From positions 21,318 through 47,706 of the forward strand of contig PAOV01000018.1 of the NCBI GenBank assembly GCA_002708145.1: a DNA stretch of 26,389 nt, given 5' to 3'. The position numbers and the translations under genes are program-made. Position 1 is the stretch's first letter. Every line of letters starts with the position of its first letter. The stretch comes from Chloroflexota bacterium. GTDB lineage: Bacteria > Chloroflexota > Dehalococcoidia > Lucifugimonadales > Lucifugimonadaceae. The notes beneath the pieces were generated by a model that saw nothing but the letters and a program-made list of their open reading frames with translations, did no database searches and was not told the origin of the DNA. This document shows positions 1-8,368 of this stretch, piece after piece.

Positions 1-628
1 TTAATTCCAATCTTCCTTTCTCTCCCACTCCAATTGAAAGAACCAGTTTGTTATCAGATTCTATAGCTACACTTCCACCTTCATTTATAGCAAATTCAGA
101 TTTTATAAGTTTGGGATGCTTTTCTGAAAGCCACTTAAAACCCCATTTACCTCCATGCTCTTCATCGGCCCCACTAACCAATTTCAATCCATGATCTAAA
201 ATAATATTATTTCTTTTTAGTATTTTCATCGCCATCATCTGAGTCGTTAATAAGGCCTTACAGTCATTTGCTCCTCTGCCATATACTCGTCCTTCATGTA
301 TTGTTCCAGAGAAGGGATCAAACTTCCATTTTTCCTCATTTTCAACTGGAACTACGTCAGTATGAGACATAAACATCAATCGAGTTTTATTGGATTTACT
401 TGGGTAATCTGATAAAAAATTACATCTATCTGAATCTCTACCAAGTAATTTAGATTTTATCCCAGCGTCAAGTAATGAATTCTGCAAATATTTTGCTACA
501 GCAGTTTCATTACCTGTAGGCATAGTACCAGAATTAACTGAAGGAATTTGAGTTAGCTCTTGATTCATACGAATAATTTCTTCTATCGAATTATCAACTT
601 GATCTAATAAACTTTGTAAATTTGACAT
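1..628 (-). CDS. M20-family metallopeptidase (ArgE/DapE/CPG2-like), C-terminal part cut off by window edge
   Basis: Read directly on the minus strand: an ATG at 628 opens a frame that stays open to base 1, giving the first 209 residues. The start is preceded by a GAGGAAA ribosome-binding site. Visible family motifs are MSHTDVVP (metal-binding His and the following Asp), GRGANDCK (bridging Asp) and DEEHGG (catalytic Glu plus metal-binding Glu), followed by EFAINEGGS and GEKGRLEL, which leads into the dimerisation domain. M20 enzymes are cytosolic di-zinc amidohydrolases or peptidases acting on N-acyl amino acids or small peptides. Substrate cannot be told from the N-terminal half. The gene is divergent from the lipoprotein gene that starts at 695. 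The truncation is due only to the window boundary. Confidence 0.9.
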   Translation of the reverse strand, partial: MSNLQSLLDQVDNSIEEIIRMNQELTQIPSVNSGTMPTGNETAVAKYLQNSLLDAGIKSKLLGRDSDRCNFLSDYPSKSNKTRLMFMSHTDVVPVENEEKWKFDPFSGTIHEGRVYGRGANDCKALLTTQMMAMKILKRNNIILDHGLKLVSGADEEHGGKWGFKWLSEKHPKLIKSEFAINEGGSVAIESDNKLVLSIGVGEKGRLEL

Positions 629-694
629 TATTTCCTCGTGAAGATTTTTTTTCGTTTTCAATATAATATGTTAATTATATTAAATAAAAATATT

Positions 695-1717
695 ATGATT
701 ACTTCTAATTTAAATAAAACACTATTCTTTATACTTTTTGCTACTGCAATTTTTATATTTTTTGGTTGTAATAGCAATAGCAAAGAAAAAATAGATGTTT
801 ATCCTATAATATTCTCTTTTTCAAAAGATGAAAACATCGATATATATAAATTAACAAATATTGATGATCAAATAGTTCAATTGACTACAGATAAATCAAA
901 TGAAACAAATCCAGTTTGGTCACCAGATAAAAAAAGAATAGCATATTTATCTAATAAGAATGACATACCAAATTTATGGATAATGGATTCTAACGGAAAA
1001 TCAAAGCAAGAAGTTTTAGAATCTAATGTAGAAGTAGAAAAATTTTATTGGTCACCTGACTCAAAAAAAATAGCTGCTGAAACCAATAAAAATGGTAACT
1101 CTAGCATAATAATTATCAATCTTAATGAAAATTCTAAAGAAATACTAAATTTACCTTATCAAAATGTTGATATTGGGGGTTGGTCTCCTGATGGTAAATG
1201 GATAATTTACTCTATACAGGATAACAAGCATGTAGGATTAAAAAGAAAAAATCTTTATGGTGTAGATGAATTTACTATAACGGAGCAAAATGATTATTTA
1301 CCAAAATGGTCTCCTAATGGAAAATGGATAGCTTTTTTCCGTAAACAAAGCTTTGGGAACTATGAATTAATTTATACGAATATTGACGGTAGCAAAAGTG
1401 AAATATTACTAGATAACTTAAATGAGAAAATTGACTATGATTGGTCTGATGATAGTAAAAATATTATTTTCTCAAAAGAAGATGATAAATCAAAAATGAA
1501 TGAAATTTTTAAAGTAGAAATTAAAAATAAATCCATAAAACAACTTACTCATAACAGAGTTAATGATACCAATCCTAAATGGAACAAGAAAAATTCAAAT
1601 ATAATTTTTTCCTCAGAAAATGGAAATATAATAGACTTATACTCAATGTTAATTGACGGCTCAGAGCAAAAAAGAATAACAAAAAATTCAGAAAAATTCT
1701 TAACTGCGGATTGGTAG
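695..1717 (+). CDS. TolB-like PD40 beta-propeller lipoprotein
   Basis: A 340-residue protein when started at ATG 695. The N-terminus is then a clean lipoprotein signal: Asn/Lys, a hydrophobic run LFFILFATAIFIFF, and lipobox F-F-G-C with Cys25 as the lipidation site. Longer starts (GTG 638, ATG 668) would put up to 19 residues before it and are less likely. The mature part carries about six WD40-like PD40 repeats with the signature W-S-P-D-x-K: NPVWSPDKKRIAYLS, FYWSPDSKKIAAE, GGWSPDGKWIIYS, PKWSPNGKWIAFF, YDWSDDSKNIIFS and NPKWNKKNSNIIFS. Such propellers resemble TolB and the N-terminal domain of prolyl oligopeptidases, but no hydrolase domain follows. It is likely an exposed, membrane-anchored binding protein; its partner is unknown. 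A TATAAT at 662-667 could be its -10 box. It is convergent with the NYN gene, 2 bases apart. Confidence 0.82.
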   Translation: MITSNLNKTLFFILFATAIFIFFGCNSNSKEKIDVYPIIFSFSKDENIDIYKLTNIDDQIVQLTTDKSNETNPVWSPDKKRIAYLSNKNDIPNLWIMDSNGKSKQEVLESNVEVEKFYWSPDSKKIAAETNKNGNSSIIIINLNENSKEILNLPYQNVDIGGWSPDGKWIIYSIQDNKHVGLKRKNLYGVDEFTITEQNDYLPKWSPNGKWIAFFRKQSFGNYELIYTNIDGSKSEILLDNLNEKIDYDWSDDSKNIIFSKEDDKSKMNEIFKVEIKNKSIKQLTHNRVNDTNPKWNKKNSNIIFSSENGNIIDLYSMLIDGSEQKRITKNSEKFLTADW

Positions 1718-1719
1718 AT

Positions 1720-2604
1720 TTATCCTAAGCCAATTTTTCCTAACCAACGTGAAGGTTTTTCACTATCACTTTTTTCACCAGTAATAGAATTTCTTAATTC
1801 AGGTGGCCTAGGAGCATTAACTTCATTTGCTGATGAACTTCCACCTATTTTTCTCCTTGTAGGAGTTCTTCTTATTGGAGATTTTGAAACTGAAGATTTG
1901 TTACTTGTGTAGGTTCTTTTAGTAGTTGAGGACTTTCTAGTTGACCTAGATGATTTTGTTAATGCTTTGTCTTCACCATTAGGTGAAGCTGCTTCATCAG
2001 TTACCTTGGATCTTTGTGAGGTTACTGCAGCTCTGCTTCTAGCTTTCGATCTAGTCATCCATAATCCAGTAAAAAATGTTTTATTCAATCTTAATGAATA
2101 ATCAGCCACCTTACTTGATTCATTAGAAAGATTACTATCAAAGGCAGCGACTTCGATATGCTTACCCGTATCCTTAACAGCTTGTAAAGCTGGATAAAAA
2201 TCTGCATCTCCACTAACAACTATAGCTGTATCATAATGATCTTGATATGCATGTGCTACTAAATCAGTTGCTAACATAACATCTACACCCTTTTCTACTA
2301 AAGTATCACCTCTTTGCTTCCAAATGCCTAATCTTACTTCAATAAATGGAGTCTCGTACATTGAATCTAAAAATTTTTTTTGATCTTGTACCATGTTTGC
2401 AGAGGTTTCACTATCTTGCTTAACATTGTAGTAGTAAGTTCTTCTTAAAGATCGTCCATTCGCAAGCTTTGTTGAAAATTTATCAAATTGCAAATCATGT
2501 CTACCGCAATTTTGAGATAAAACGTGATATAGATTACTACCATCTATATACACCATAACGCGATCAGTGCTGTTAATTGATAATTTAGAAGTATTCGAAG
2601 GCAT
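1720..2604 (-). CDS. NYN-domain (LabA/DUF88 family) PIN-like protein with long basic tail
   Basis: A protein of 294 residues. Residues 15-175 form an NYN (PIN-like ribonuclease fold) domain of the LabA/DUF88 type: VMVYIDGSNLY with Asp21, KGVDVMLATDL with Asp108, and VVSGDADFYPAL with Asp133 and Asp135, which together form the expected acidic metal site. Residues about 185-280 are a low-complexity, Ser/Thr/Arg/Lys-rich tail (for example KSSRSTRKSSTTKRTYTS) that should be disordered and could bind nucleic acid. The end PSRWLGKIGLG is more ordered. NYN domains are thought to act on RNA, but the LabA/DUF88 group is mostly uncharacterised, so the substrate is open. The ATG at 2604 is preceded by GGAAAACAA. 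The gene stands alone, divergent from the propeller gene at 2773. Confidence 0.85.
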   Translation of the reverse strand: MPSNTSKLSINSTDRVMVYIDGSNLYHVLSQNCGRHDLQFDKFSTKLANGRSLRRTYYYNVKQDSETSANMVQDQKKFLDSMYETPFIEVRLGIWKQRGDTLVEKGVDVMLATDLVAHAYQDHYDTAIVVSGDADFYPALQAVKDTGKHIEVAAFDSNLSNESSKVADYSLRLNKTFFTGLWMTRSKARSRAAVTSQRSKVTDEAASPNGEDKALTKSSRSTRKSSTTKRTYTSNKSSVSKSPIRRTPTRRKIGGSSSANEVNAPRPPELRNSITGEKSDSEKPSRWLGKIGLG

Positions 2605-2772
2605 TTGTTTTCCAATCTAGTAAATAAGAGATTTTAATTTGTATAAATCATCTTTAGTAAATAAAATAAAAATATATATAATAACATTGTATAACAGAAT
2701 CTCATTAACTTAATCATTTAAAAGAAATTAGTACAAAAAATTAAGATTAATGACAATAAGAGGTTGGGAAAT

Positions 2773-3462
2773 ATGAAAACTATAGAACAATTTGCTACTC
2801 CATGTGAAATGCCTAATGGACTTCAATGGACAGACGAAGGTCTTTTTATAATGGACCAAAAAACTGACAATGTATATGTTGTTGATGATAAAGGAGATAT
2901 TATAAGAGAGATCAATACTCCAACGGCTAATGGATCAGGCATAACCGTAGGAGGTGGATATCTGTGGACAGCTTCAAATGGCGCTGCTGCTGCAAGGCCT
3001 AAAAGATCTACAGATACTGGGTTAGGATTTATTTATAAACTTGATTTAATAACAGGTGAACCTATAGATAGATATAGAACACCAGATGGTGGTGGTATAC
3101 ATGGAATTGAGTGGGATAATGGAAATATTTGGATTACAGCATTTAATCCTGAGTCATTATACTTAGTAAAAAGTGAAAATTTTGAAATTATAAAAAAAAT
3201 TCCTGTTTCTCATCAAAGATTGCATGGCTTAGCGAAGGTTGATGACGGCATATGGTGTGCACACACAACAGATAATATAATTGTGAAATATTGTACTGAA
3301 ACTGGGGAAGAAAAACAAATAATCAAATTGGATAAAGGAGATGCATATATTCACGGATTAAGTATAAAAAATGGTGAGTTGTGGTATTCTGATTCTAATT
3401 TTGCAGGAAAACATAGTACTGCGATTTTAGGTAAACCAGAAATAGGAAAAGTTAAAATATAG
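2773..3462 (+). CDS. SMP-30/Vgb-like beta-propeller protein
   Basis: The most likely start is ATG 2773 (229 residues), because AAGAGG at 2758-2763 lies 9 bases upstream; a TTG at 2764 would add three residues with poor spacing. The protein has no signal peptide. It consists of repeated propeller blades with W/L-W-x-x-x motifs: GLQWTDEGLFIMDQ, GGGYLWTASNG, GIEWDNGNIWITAFN, GLAKVDDGIWCAHTT and IHGLSIKNGELWYSDS. This pattern matches the broad SMP-30/gluconolactonase/streptogramin-lyase (Vgb) propeller superfamily. The downstream gene starts 2 bases after the stop, so the two are co-transcribed. The neighbour is a lactonase-like amidohydrolase, so a role in a lactone or sugar-acid pathway is possible but inferred only from context. 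Confidence 0.75.
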   Translation: MKTIEQFATPCEMPNGLQWTDEGLFIMDQKTDNVYVVDDKGDIIREINTPTANGSGITVGGGYLWTASNGAAAARPKRSTDTGLGFIYKLDLITGEPIDRYRTPDGGGIHGIEWDNGNIWITAFNPESLYLVKSENFEIIKKIPVSHQRLHGLAKVDDGIWCAHTTDNIIVKYCTETGEEKQIIKLDKGDAYIHGLSIKNGELWYSDSNFAGKHSTAILGKPEIGKVKI

Positions 3463-3464
3463 TT

Positions 3465-4301
3465 ATGAGTAATACTATATACATAGACAGCCATCAGCAT
3501 TTTTGGGAAATAAATAGATTCGATTATTCATGGATGGATAAAAACAGCCCTATAAGAAAAGATTTTATGCCAAAGGATTTAGAAAAATTAATAAATGAGA
3601 ATTCTATAGATAAAACTATTATTGTCCAAGCAGTACCATCTATTCAAGAAACATTTTGGCTTTTAGAAATTGCTGAACAATATGAATTTATTGCTGGAGT
3701 CGTTGGTTGGGTGGATTTAACTGATAAAAATATTGATGATAAACTTAATAAACTTCAAGATAATCCTTACTTTAAAGGAATAAGACATTTATGGGAAACT
3801 GATGATGATCCTGGATGGATTATCAACTCTGGAGGTATTAGAGGTCTTGAATCTATCGCAGAAAGAAACTTAACTTTTGATTTTTTAGCCAGACCAAAAA
3901 ATCTAATTTATATTCCAAGAATCATGAGATTAGTTCCTAATCTTAGAGCTGTTTTAGATCATATTGGCAAACCAGAAATATCAACAAAAAAATTCCAACC
4001 CTGGTTAAATGATCTTAGAAAAATTTCTAGTATAGATAATGTTTTCTGTAAGCTATCAGGAATGATTACAGAAGCGAATCATGCTGATTGGAACGTTGAT
4101 GACTTAAGGCCATATGTTCATCACGTTCTATCATTATTTGGTGTTGATAGAGTAATGTTTGGGAGTGATTGGCCAGTCTCAACCTTGGCTGGTGAATACA
4201 ATCAGGTAAAAAAATCATTTGAAGAAATTCTAATAGAATTAGATACACCATCAAAAAACAAAATATTTGGTGAAAATGCCCAAAGTTTTTATAAAATCTG
4301 A
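3465..4301 (+). CDS. COG3618 amidohydrolase (L-fuconolactonase / L-rhamnono-lactonase-like)
   Basis: A TIM-barrel metal-dependent hydrolase of 278 residues. The motifs of the amidohydrolase-2 lactonase family are in order: IDSHQHFWE (His10, His12), FDYSWM, GVVGWVDL, FKGIRHLWE, LDHIGKPE (His166), FCKLSGMITE and MFGSDWPV (Asp235). The length is typical. Relatives open sugar lactones such as L-fucono-1,5-lactone or L-rhamnono-1,4-lactone, and some act on 2-pyrone-4,6-dicarboxylate. The sequence does not fix the substrate. The protein is cytosolic with no signal. It starts 2 bases after the propeller gene, suggesting translational coupling, and is convergent with the ABM gene. Confidence 0.87.
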   Translation: MSNTIYIDSHQHFWEINRFDYSWMDKNSPIRKDFMPKDLEKLINENSIDKTIIVQAVPSIQETFWLLEIAEQYEFIAGVVGWVDLTDKNIDDKLNKLQDNPYFKGIRHLWETDDDPGWIINSGGIRGLESIAERNLTFDFLARPKNLIYIPRIMRLVPNLRAVLDHIGKPEISTKKFQPWLNDLRKISSIDNVFCKLSGMITEANHADWNVDDLRPYVHHVLSLFGVDRVMFGSDWPVSTLAGEYNQVKKSFEEILIELDTPSKNKIFGENAQSFYKI

Positions 4302-4304
4302 TAG

Positions 4305-5006
4305 TTATCCTTGTGGCTTTCCTGAAGACCAATTCCAGTTATCTGGCGGCCAAATATTTTTACCTACTCTTCGTGCTGTATCTACATCTTTAGAATCATC
4401 ATACCAATCCTTAACTGTCTGAATCCACAAATTGATATGGGGGGTGCCCTTATGATAGTCAAATGCTTTATCATTCACATATACCTCGTAAAGATAAATT
4501 TCTGATTTATCATTAATATTTTGGTATACATCAAAACGTAAACAACCTTGCTCTTGATGTGTAGATCCCAAACCATCTAATTTTACAGCATCAATAAACT
4601 CATCTACTTTATCAGATTTTATATATTTTGGAGCATGAATAATGTGTAAGCCTGATTCAAAAAAAATATCTCTTACTGCATGATTATTTTTTGCATCCCA
4701 TTTCGCGTCATTAATTGGAAAAACGGGTTTACAAAATGAAACTTCTGGCTCAGATATTAATAAATCTTTTACTGATCTATCCCATTGCTTAAAATGAGGA
4801 TAGGTTAGATGATCTTCAAAGGCTTCTTTATCATTATATATTTCACAAAATCCAAAAAGGTTAGGTTTGTCATTATCTTGGACTATATCAAATCTTCTAC
4901 ATCCCGGTTCAAATTCCACTGAACCTCTTGCGTCACTTATTGATTCATTAATAAATTCCGTTATCTTATCTTTCTTTACTTCTAACCTAACCATTACAAT
5001 ATACAT
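4305..5006 (-). CDS. Tandem antibiotic-biosynthesis-monooxygenase (ABM) domain protein
   Basis: A 233-residue protein containing two copies of the dimeric alpha-beta barrel ABM fold. Copy 1 (about residues 1-90) has MYIVMVRLEVKKDKITEF, EPGCRRFDIVQ, FGFCEIYNDKEAFEDH and PHFKQW. Copy 2 (about 115-210) has GLHIIHAPKYIKSDKVDEF, EQGCLRFDVYQ, IYLYEVYVNDKAFDYH and PHINLW. The matched order shows an internal duplication, so one chain could make the barrel that single-domain relatives form as dimers. Single-domain members include YgiN (quinol monooxygenase) and LsrG (AI-2 isomerase). The substrate is unknown. AAGGAAAG precedes the ATG, which is 2 bases after the stop of the upstream membrane-protein gene, so it is the last gene of the rlmB-led transcript. 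Confidence 0.82.
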   Translation of the reverse strand: MYIVMVRLEVKKDKITEFINESISDARGSVEFEPGCRRFDIVQDNDKPNLFGFCEIYNDKEAFEDHLTYPHFKQWDRSVKDLLISEPEVSFCKPVFPINDAKWDAKNNHAVRDIFFESGLHIIHAPKYIKSDKVDEFIDAVKLDGLGSTHQEQGCLRFDVYQNINDKSEIYLYEVYVNDKAFDYHKGTPHINLWIQTVKDWYDDSKDVDTARRVGKNIWPPDNWNWSSGKPQG

Positions 5007-5008
5007 AA

Positions 5009-6892
5009 TTAGCTTCTTTCCTTTTTATTTTTTTTCTTTATGTAAACAAATGATAATATGAAAATTATCATACTAGGTAATATATAAATAAGCAAAGTCG
5101 TCATGAACATCCCATCAATCCATGCATTCTTAATACTTACTATCTGCGAAATGAAATTATCACTATTCAATTCATAGCTTAATTTTGAAAAGGTATTTAT
5201 TGACTCTGGAAAAGTTATATCTTCTAAATATGGTCTTATATCAACTAATTTTATAGCTTGAATTATTAGCGCAATTAATAAAGCAGAGATTAGCATTACA
5301 CAGCTAGCATTTCTTATCCATATTATTGAAAGCATATTTTTAATTTTATAATTGCTAGATACAAGACCAAATATAAACAAAGCAATAATTAAACCAGAAA
5401 ACCATAGTCGTTCTAAAGTTTTAATTTGGTTTATATAATTCCTAAATTCATCAAATTCCCTTAGTTCCAAACCAATAATTGTCTCTAGGTTTTTGTTAGT
5501 GATATTGCCAGAAAGAAAATTTCTAATATCTTCAATACCAATACTTTTATCTTCCGAAGAAAATAAAGTAATTAAATCTTCATTAGATAAAGTATATCCA
5601 TCTGAGATATTTTTTTTAAGATTAATTAATTCTGAATCATCTCCTATAAGACCCTCCACATCTTGAGATGTAAGGTCAAGCTTTGATGGAAACTGTTCAT
5701 TTATAAATTTGTCTACTTCATCATTTATAATTTTTATCATTTCATCATAAAAAATATAAATAGCAATCTGCCCTCCGGGAATACAACTAGGTTTATTTTT
5801 TTTGGAAATTGAAGAAGTAGCAAAAGCTGATTGAATAGTATTTTGACATGCAGGTAATTCAGTTAGCAAATTATCCAATTTATTTTTTCCAAAGTTCTTA
5901 AGTTCATTTGCCGCTGCTAATTGTCTATCAGCTAAATCGATAGTATAAGATAAATCATCTTTTTCACCTGTTAAATAACCTACAGAAGAATCAATTAGAG
6001 CATTGCCATGCTTTGCTACCCAATCTTTAGGCGCTATAGCTTTAAAAACAGATAAAACTTCTTCCTGTGTAGCAGTTATCCCATATCCGAAATCCGTTAA
6101 ATCACTTAAGTTGTTTTCTAATAATGGATTTAATAATTTCTTAAGAATTAGATCGTATAAAGTATCATCTTCATTAAGTTTATTTTTTAATACTTTAGCT
6201 GCAATTACCAACCTGTCATCAATGGGTATTGTAACAAGAAAATTTTCATTCTCTTTAGTCATAAAATATACTACTGAATCATGTAGTAAAAATAAATTAT
6301 CTTCAATCCATTCATCAGGAAAGATTTCATCTAAAGCGCCCTTAATCTCTTCATCTGTATATTCAAATCCTAAATCTTTTGTCAAAGGTTGCAAAATTTC
6401 TTTAGACTGAACTGACAAAACATCCTTTAAAAGTTGGGGTAATTTTATATCTGCAGAAAGAGTCCTAAAGTTGGAAATTGAATTTTTCATTACTAAATCA
6501 AATTCATAATCTATAGATAAATTGTGATTTTCTTTATTTATTAACATAATCATCTCAGATAATGTAAGTTTGGTTTTTTCCTTAAAATGCTCTTTAGTAA
6601 TCAAACTCTTTAGATATAAATTAATTGATTTTTTTGCAGATTCATCATCGTAAAATTTAACTAATTTAGAATTTTCATTTTGGGTATTAATTTGATAGCC
6701 TCTTTCAACAATATCGTCTACTAACAAAGTGATTAATGAGTCATAAAAATAATCATAGAAATTGGCTTTTTCTAAAGTATTATTTAATGAATTTTTATTA
6801 GTTAAAGTACCTGACACATGATTTAATAAAATAGATACAGATAATAATGTAAATAAAATTACCCCTAAAATTACCAAAATTATTTTTCTCAT
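5009..6892 (-). CDS. Repeat-containing membrane protein of unknown function
   Basis: A 627-residue protein. Residues 3-24 form an N-terminal membrane segment. A long, acidic and probably extracytoplasmic part follows, and three membrane segments lie near the C-terminus (about 493-515, 525-550 and 590-620), ending in a Lys-rich tail. The soluble part contains three diverged copies of one unit: residues about 96-138 (KEHFKEKTKL...LINKENHNLSIDYEFD), 178-237 (FPDEWIEDNL...FMTKENENFLVTIPIDD) and 274-338 (APKDWVAKHG...YLTGEKDDLSYTIDLAD). A short stretch with LPACQ and SCIPGG follows, offering possible disulphide cysteines. I recall similar proteins in Chloroflexota genomes with the same W...YLTGE...ID pattern, but the function is not known to me. 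AGGATAAAA precedes the ATG. It lies 21 bases after the MFS gene. Confidence 0.8.
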   Translation of the reverse strand: MRKIILVILGVILFTLLSVSILLNHVSGTLTNKNSLNNTLEKANFYDYFYDSLITLLVDDIVERGYQINTQNENSKLVKFYDDESAKKSINLYLKSLITKEHFKEKTKLTLSEMIMLINKENHNLSIDYEFDLVMKNSISNFRTLSADIKLPQLLKDVLSVQSKEILQPLTKDLGFEYTDEEIKGALDEIFPDEWIEDNLFLLHDSVVYFMTKENENFLVTIPIDDRLVIAAKVLKNKLNEDDTLYDLILKKLLNPLLENNLSDLTDFGYGITATQEEVLSVFKAIAPKDWVAKHGNALIDSSVGYLTGEKDDLSYTIDLADRQLAAANELKNFGKNKLDNLLTELPACQNTIQSAFATSSISKKNKPSCIPGGQIAIYIFYDEMIKIINDEVDKFINEQFPSKLDLTSQDVEGLIGDDSELINLKKNISDGYTLSNEDLITLFSSEDKSIGIEDIRNFLSGNITNKNLETIIGLELREFDEFRNYINQIKTLERLWFSGLIIALFIFGLVSSNYKIKNMLSIIWIRNASCVMLISALLIALIIQAIKLVDIRPYLEDITFPESINTFSKLSYELNSDNFISQIVSIKNAWIDGMFMTTLLIYILPSMIIFILSFVYIKKKNKKERS

Positions 6893-6913
6893 TTTTATCC
6901 TAATCTAAACATC

Positions 6914-8368
6914 TTATTGTTTGTCTAATTGTCTAGTTTTATAAGAAGCAAATAAAGCTAAAACAGCTATCCCTGCAGAAACCTTGAATGCTAAATCCCA
7001 ACCTTGATTAAAAGTTGATGAAACTTCTGGATTAATAGAATCTGCAATTTCACTTAATTCAACATTTATATTGTTGCTTAACATTATGCCAGTAATTATT
7101 GCTGTAGATATGGCTTGGCCAATCACTGTTGCTGTATTTCTTACTAAATTTAGAAATGCAGATGTTGATCCATATTGACTAGGAAGTACAGAAGCTAATG
7201 TTGCACTCATATTTGGGGCCATCCATAATCCCATTCCAAAACCATTTATAACCAGTATAAATAATACAATAAATATGCTGGTATCTTGAGAAAAAAATGA
7301 AAATGATAGATTACTAAATATTATAAAAATCATACCTAAAGAAGTGAATTTCCTAAATCCATATTTGTCAGAAAGCCTACCCGAAAACTGTGAAGAAAAA
7401 CCCATAAAAAAAGCCCCAAAAAATACTAACAAGCCAGTTGCCGATTCATCATAGCCCATAAAACTTTGAACAAAAATCGGCACTAATAAAAATGCTGGGG
7501 CAGAAGCAATAAAACCAAAGAAGCGTGTCAATGTCGACCATCGAAATGTTGGGTAAATAAATAAATTTAAGTCTATCATTGGATTATCAATTCTTAATTC
7601 CCAAAAAATATAAAATACAAAGAAGATAAAAGTCAAAAATATCATCAGTATAAACTCAATATCAGATATTGAATATGAAAATGGATTAGATATAACGACT
7701 ATCAATAATGAAAGAAAAAATATTGATACAAGTGAACCTATAAAATCATAACTTTTTTTATCTCTAATAACAGACCCCAGTCTTTTCTCATCTAAAATTT
7801 TTGCTGCAAAAATGATACCTATAAACGTTGGAATTGCTGTAACAAGAAATATTTCTCTCCATCCAAAAATATTTATTATAGGTCCAGCAAATAAAGGGCC
7901 AGATGCTGCTCCAATAGAAACAGCTGTCGTAATCATACCGAGACCTTTTCCTTTCTGATCTTTAGGAAAAACTCCAACAATAATTGCAAATACAACTGAC
8001 TGACCCATCGTACTTCCAATAGCCATTATTATTCTTCCAAAAATTAAATATTCCAAAGATGTAGAGGTATAAGATAGTAAAGCACCTGTAACAAAAAAAA
8101 TCATACCCGTAATATGAAATTTTTTCCTACCTATAATATCCGATATAGCTCCTAATGGAAGCATAAAAGCACTTGTAATAAGTGAACTGGAAATTATAAC
8201 CCAACTAACTGACTTAAGACTTACTTGAAATTCATCTGCAATAGTTGGCAATGCCAATATAACAATAGAAAAATCTAAAACCATTGCAAAAAGTGCTATT
8301 GCAACGGTATAAAATACTATCCAGTGGTAATTATTATTTTTTGATATTTTTTTAATGTTTTTTTGCAT
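6914..8368 (-). CDS. MFS transporter, DHA2 (EmrB-like, 14-TM) drug/metabolite exporter family
   Basis: A protein of 484 residues with about 14 hydrophobic segments. Family marks include LDFSIVILALPTIADEF in TM1 (the D-x-x-I-V-x-x-A-L-P signature of DHA2 carriers), GAISDIIGRKKF (MFS motif A between TM2 and TM3), FGRIIMAIGSTMGQS, and GAASGPLFAGPIINIFGWR (motif C region, antiporter type). Members are proton-coupled exporters of drugs, lipophilic ions or metabolites in the cytoplasmic membrane; the substrate here is not predictable. The start overlaps the last 17 bases of rlmB, which points to co-transcription and translational coupling. No regulator gene is adjacent. Confidence 0.88.
   Translation of the reverse strand: MQKNIKKISKNNNYHWIVFYTVAIALFAMVLDFSIVILALPTIADEFQVSLKSVSWVIISSSLITSAFMLPLGAISDIIGRKKFHITGMIFFVTGALLSYTSTSLEYLIFGRIIMAIGSTMGQSVVFAIIVGVFPKDQKGKGLGMITTAVSIGAASGPLFAGPIINIFGWREIFLVTAIPTFIGIIFAAKILDEKRLGSVIRDKKSYDFIGSLVSIFFLSLLIVVISNPFSYSISDIEFILMIFLTFIFFVFYIFWELRIDNPMIDLNLFIYPTFRWSTLTRFFGFIASAPAFLLVPIFVQSFMGYDESATGLLVFFGAFFMGFSSQFSGRLSDKYGFRKFTSLGMIFIIFSNLSFSFFSQDTSIFIVLFILVINGFGMGLWMAPNMSATLASVLPSQYGSTSAFLNLVRNTATVIGQAISTAIITGIMLSNNINVELSEIADSINPEVSSTFNQGWDLAFKVSAGIAVLALFASYKTRQLDKQ

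Noticed and set aside
638..694. Longer N-terminus for the TolB-like lipoprotein (GTG 638 or ATG 668)
   Set aside because: It would place 10-19 extra residues before an otherwise ideal lipoprotein signal peptide.
4066..4332. 88-aa minus-strand ORF overlapping the amidohydrolase and ABM gene ends
   Set aside because: Shadow of the amidohydrolase gene; the translation has no family features and overlaps a clear gene.
6003..6410. 135-aa plus-strand ORF inside the 627-aa membrane protein gene
   Set aside because: Antisense shadow, Ser-rich without motifs, no ribosome-binding site; the minus-strand frame has membrane segments and repeats.
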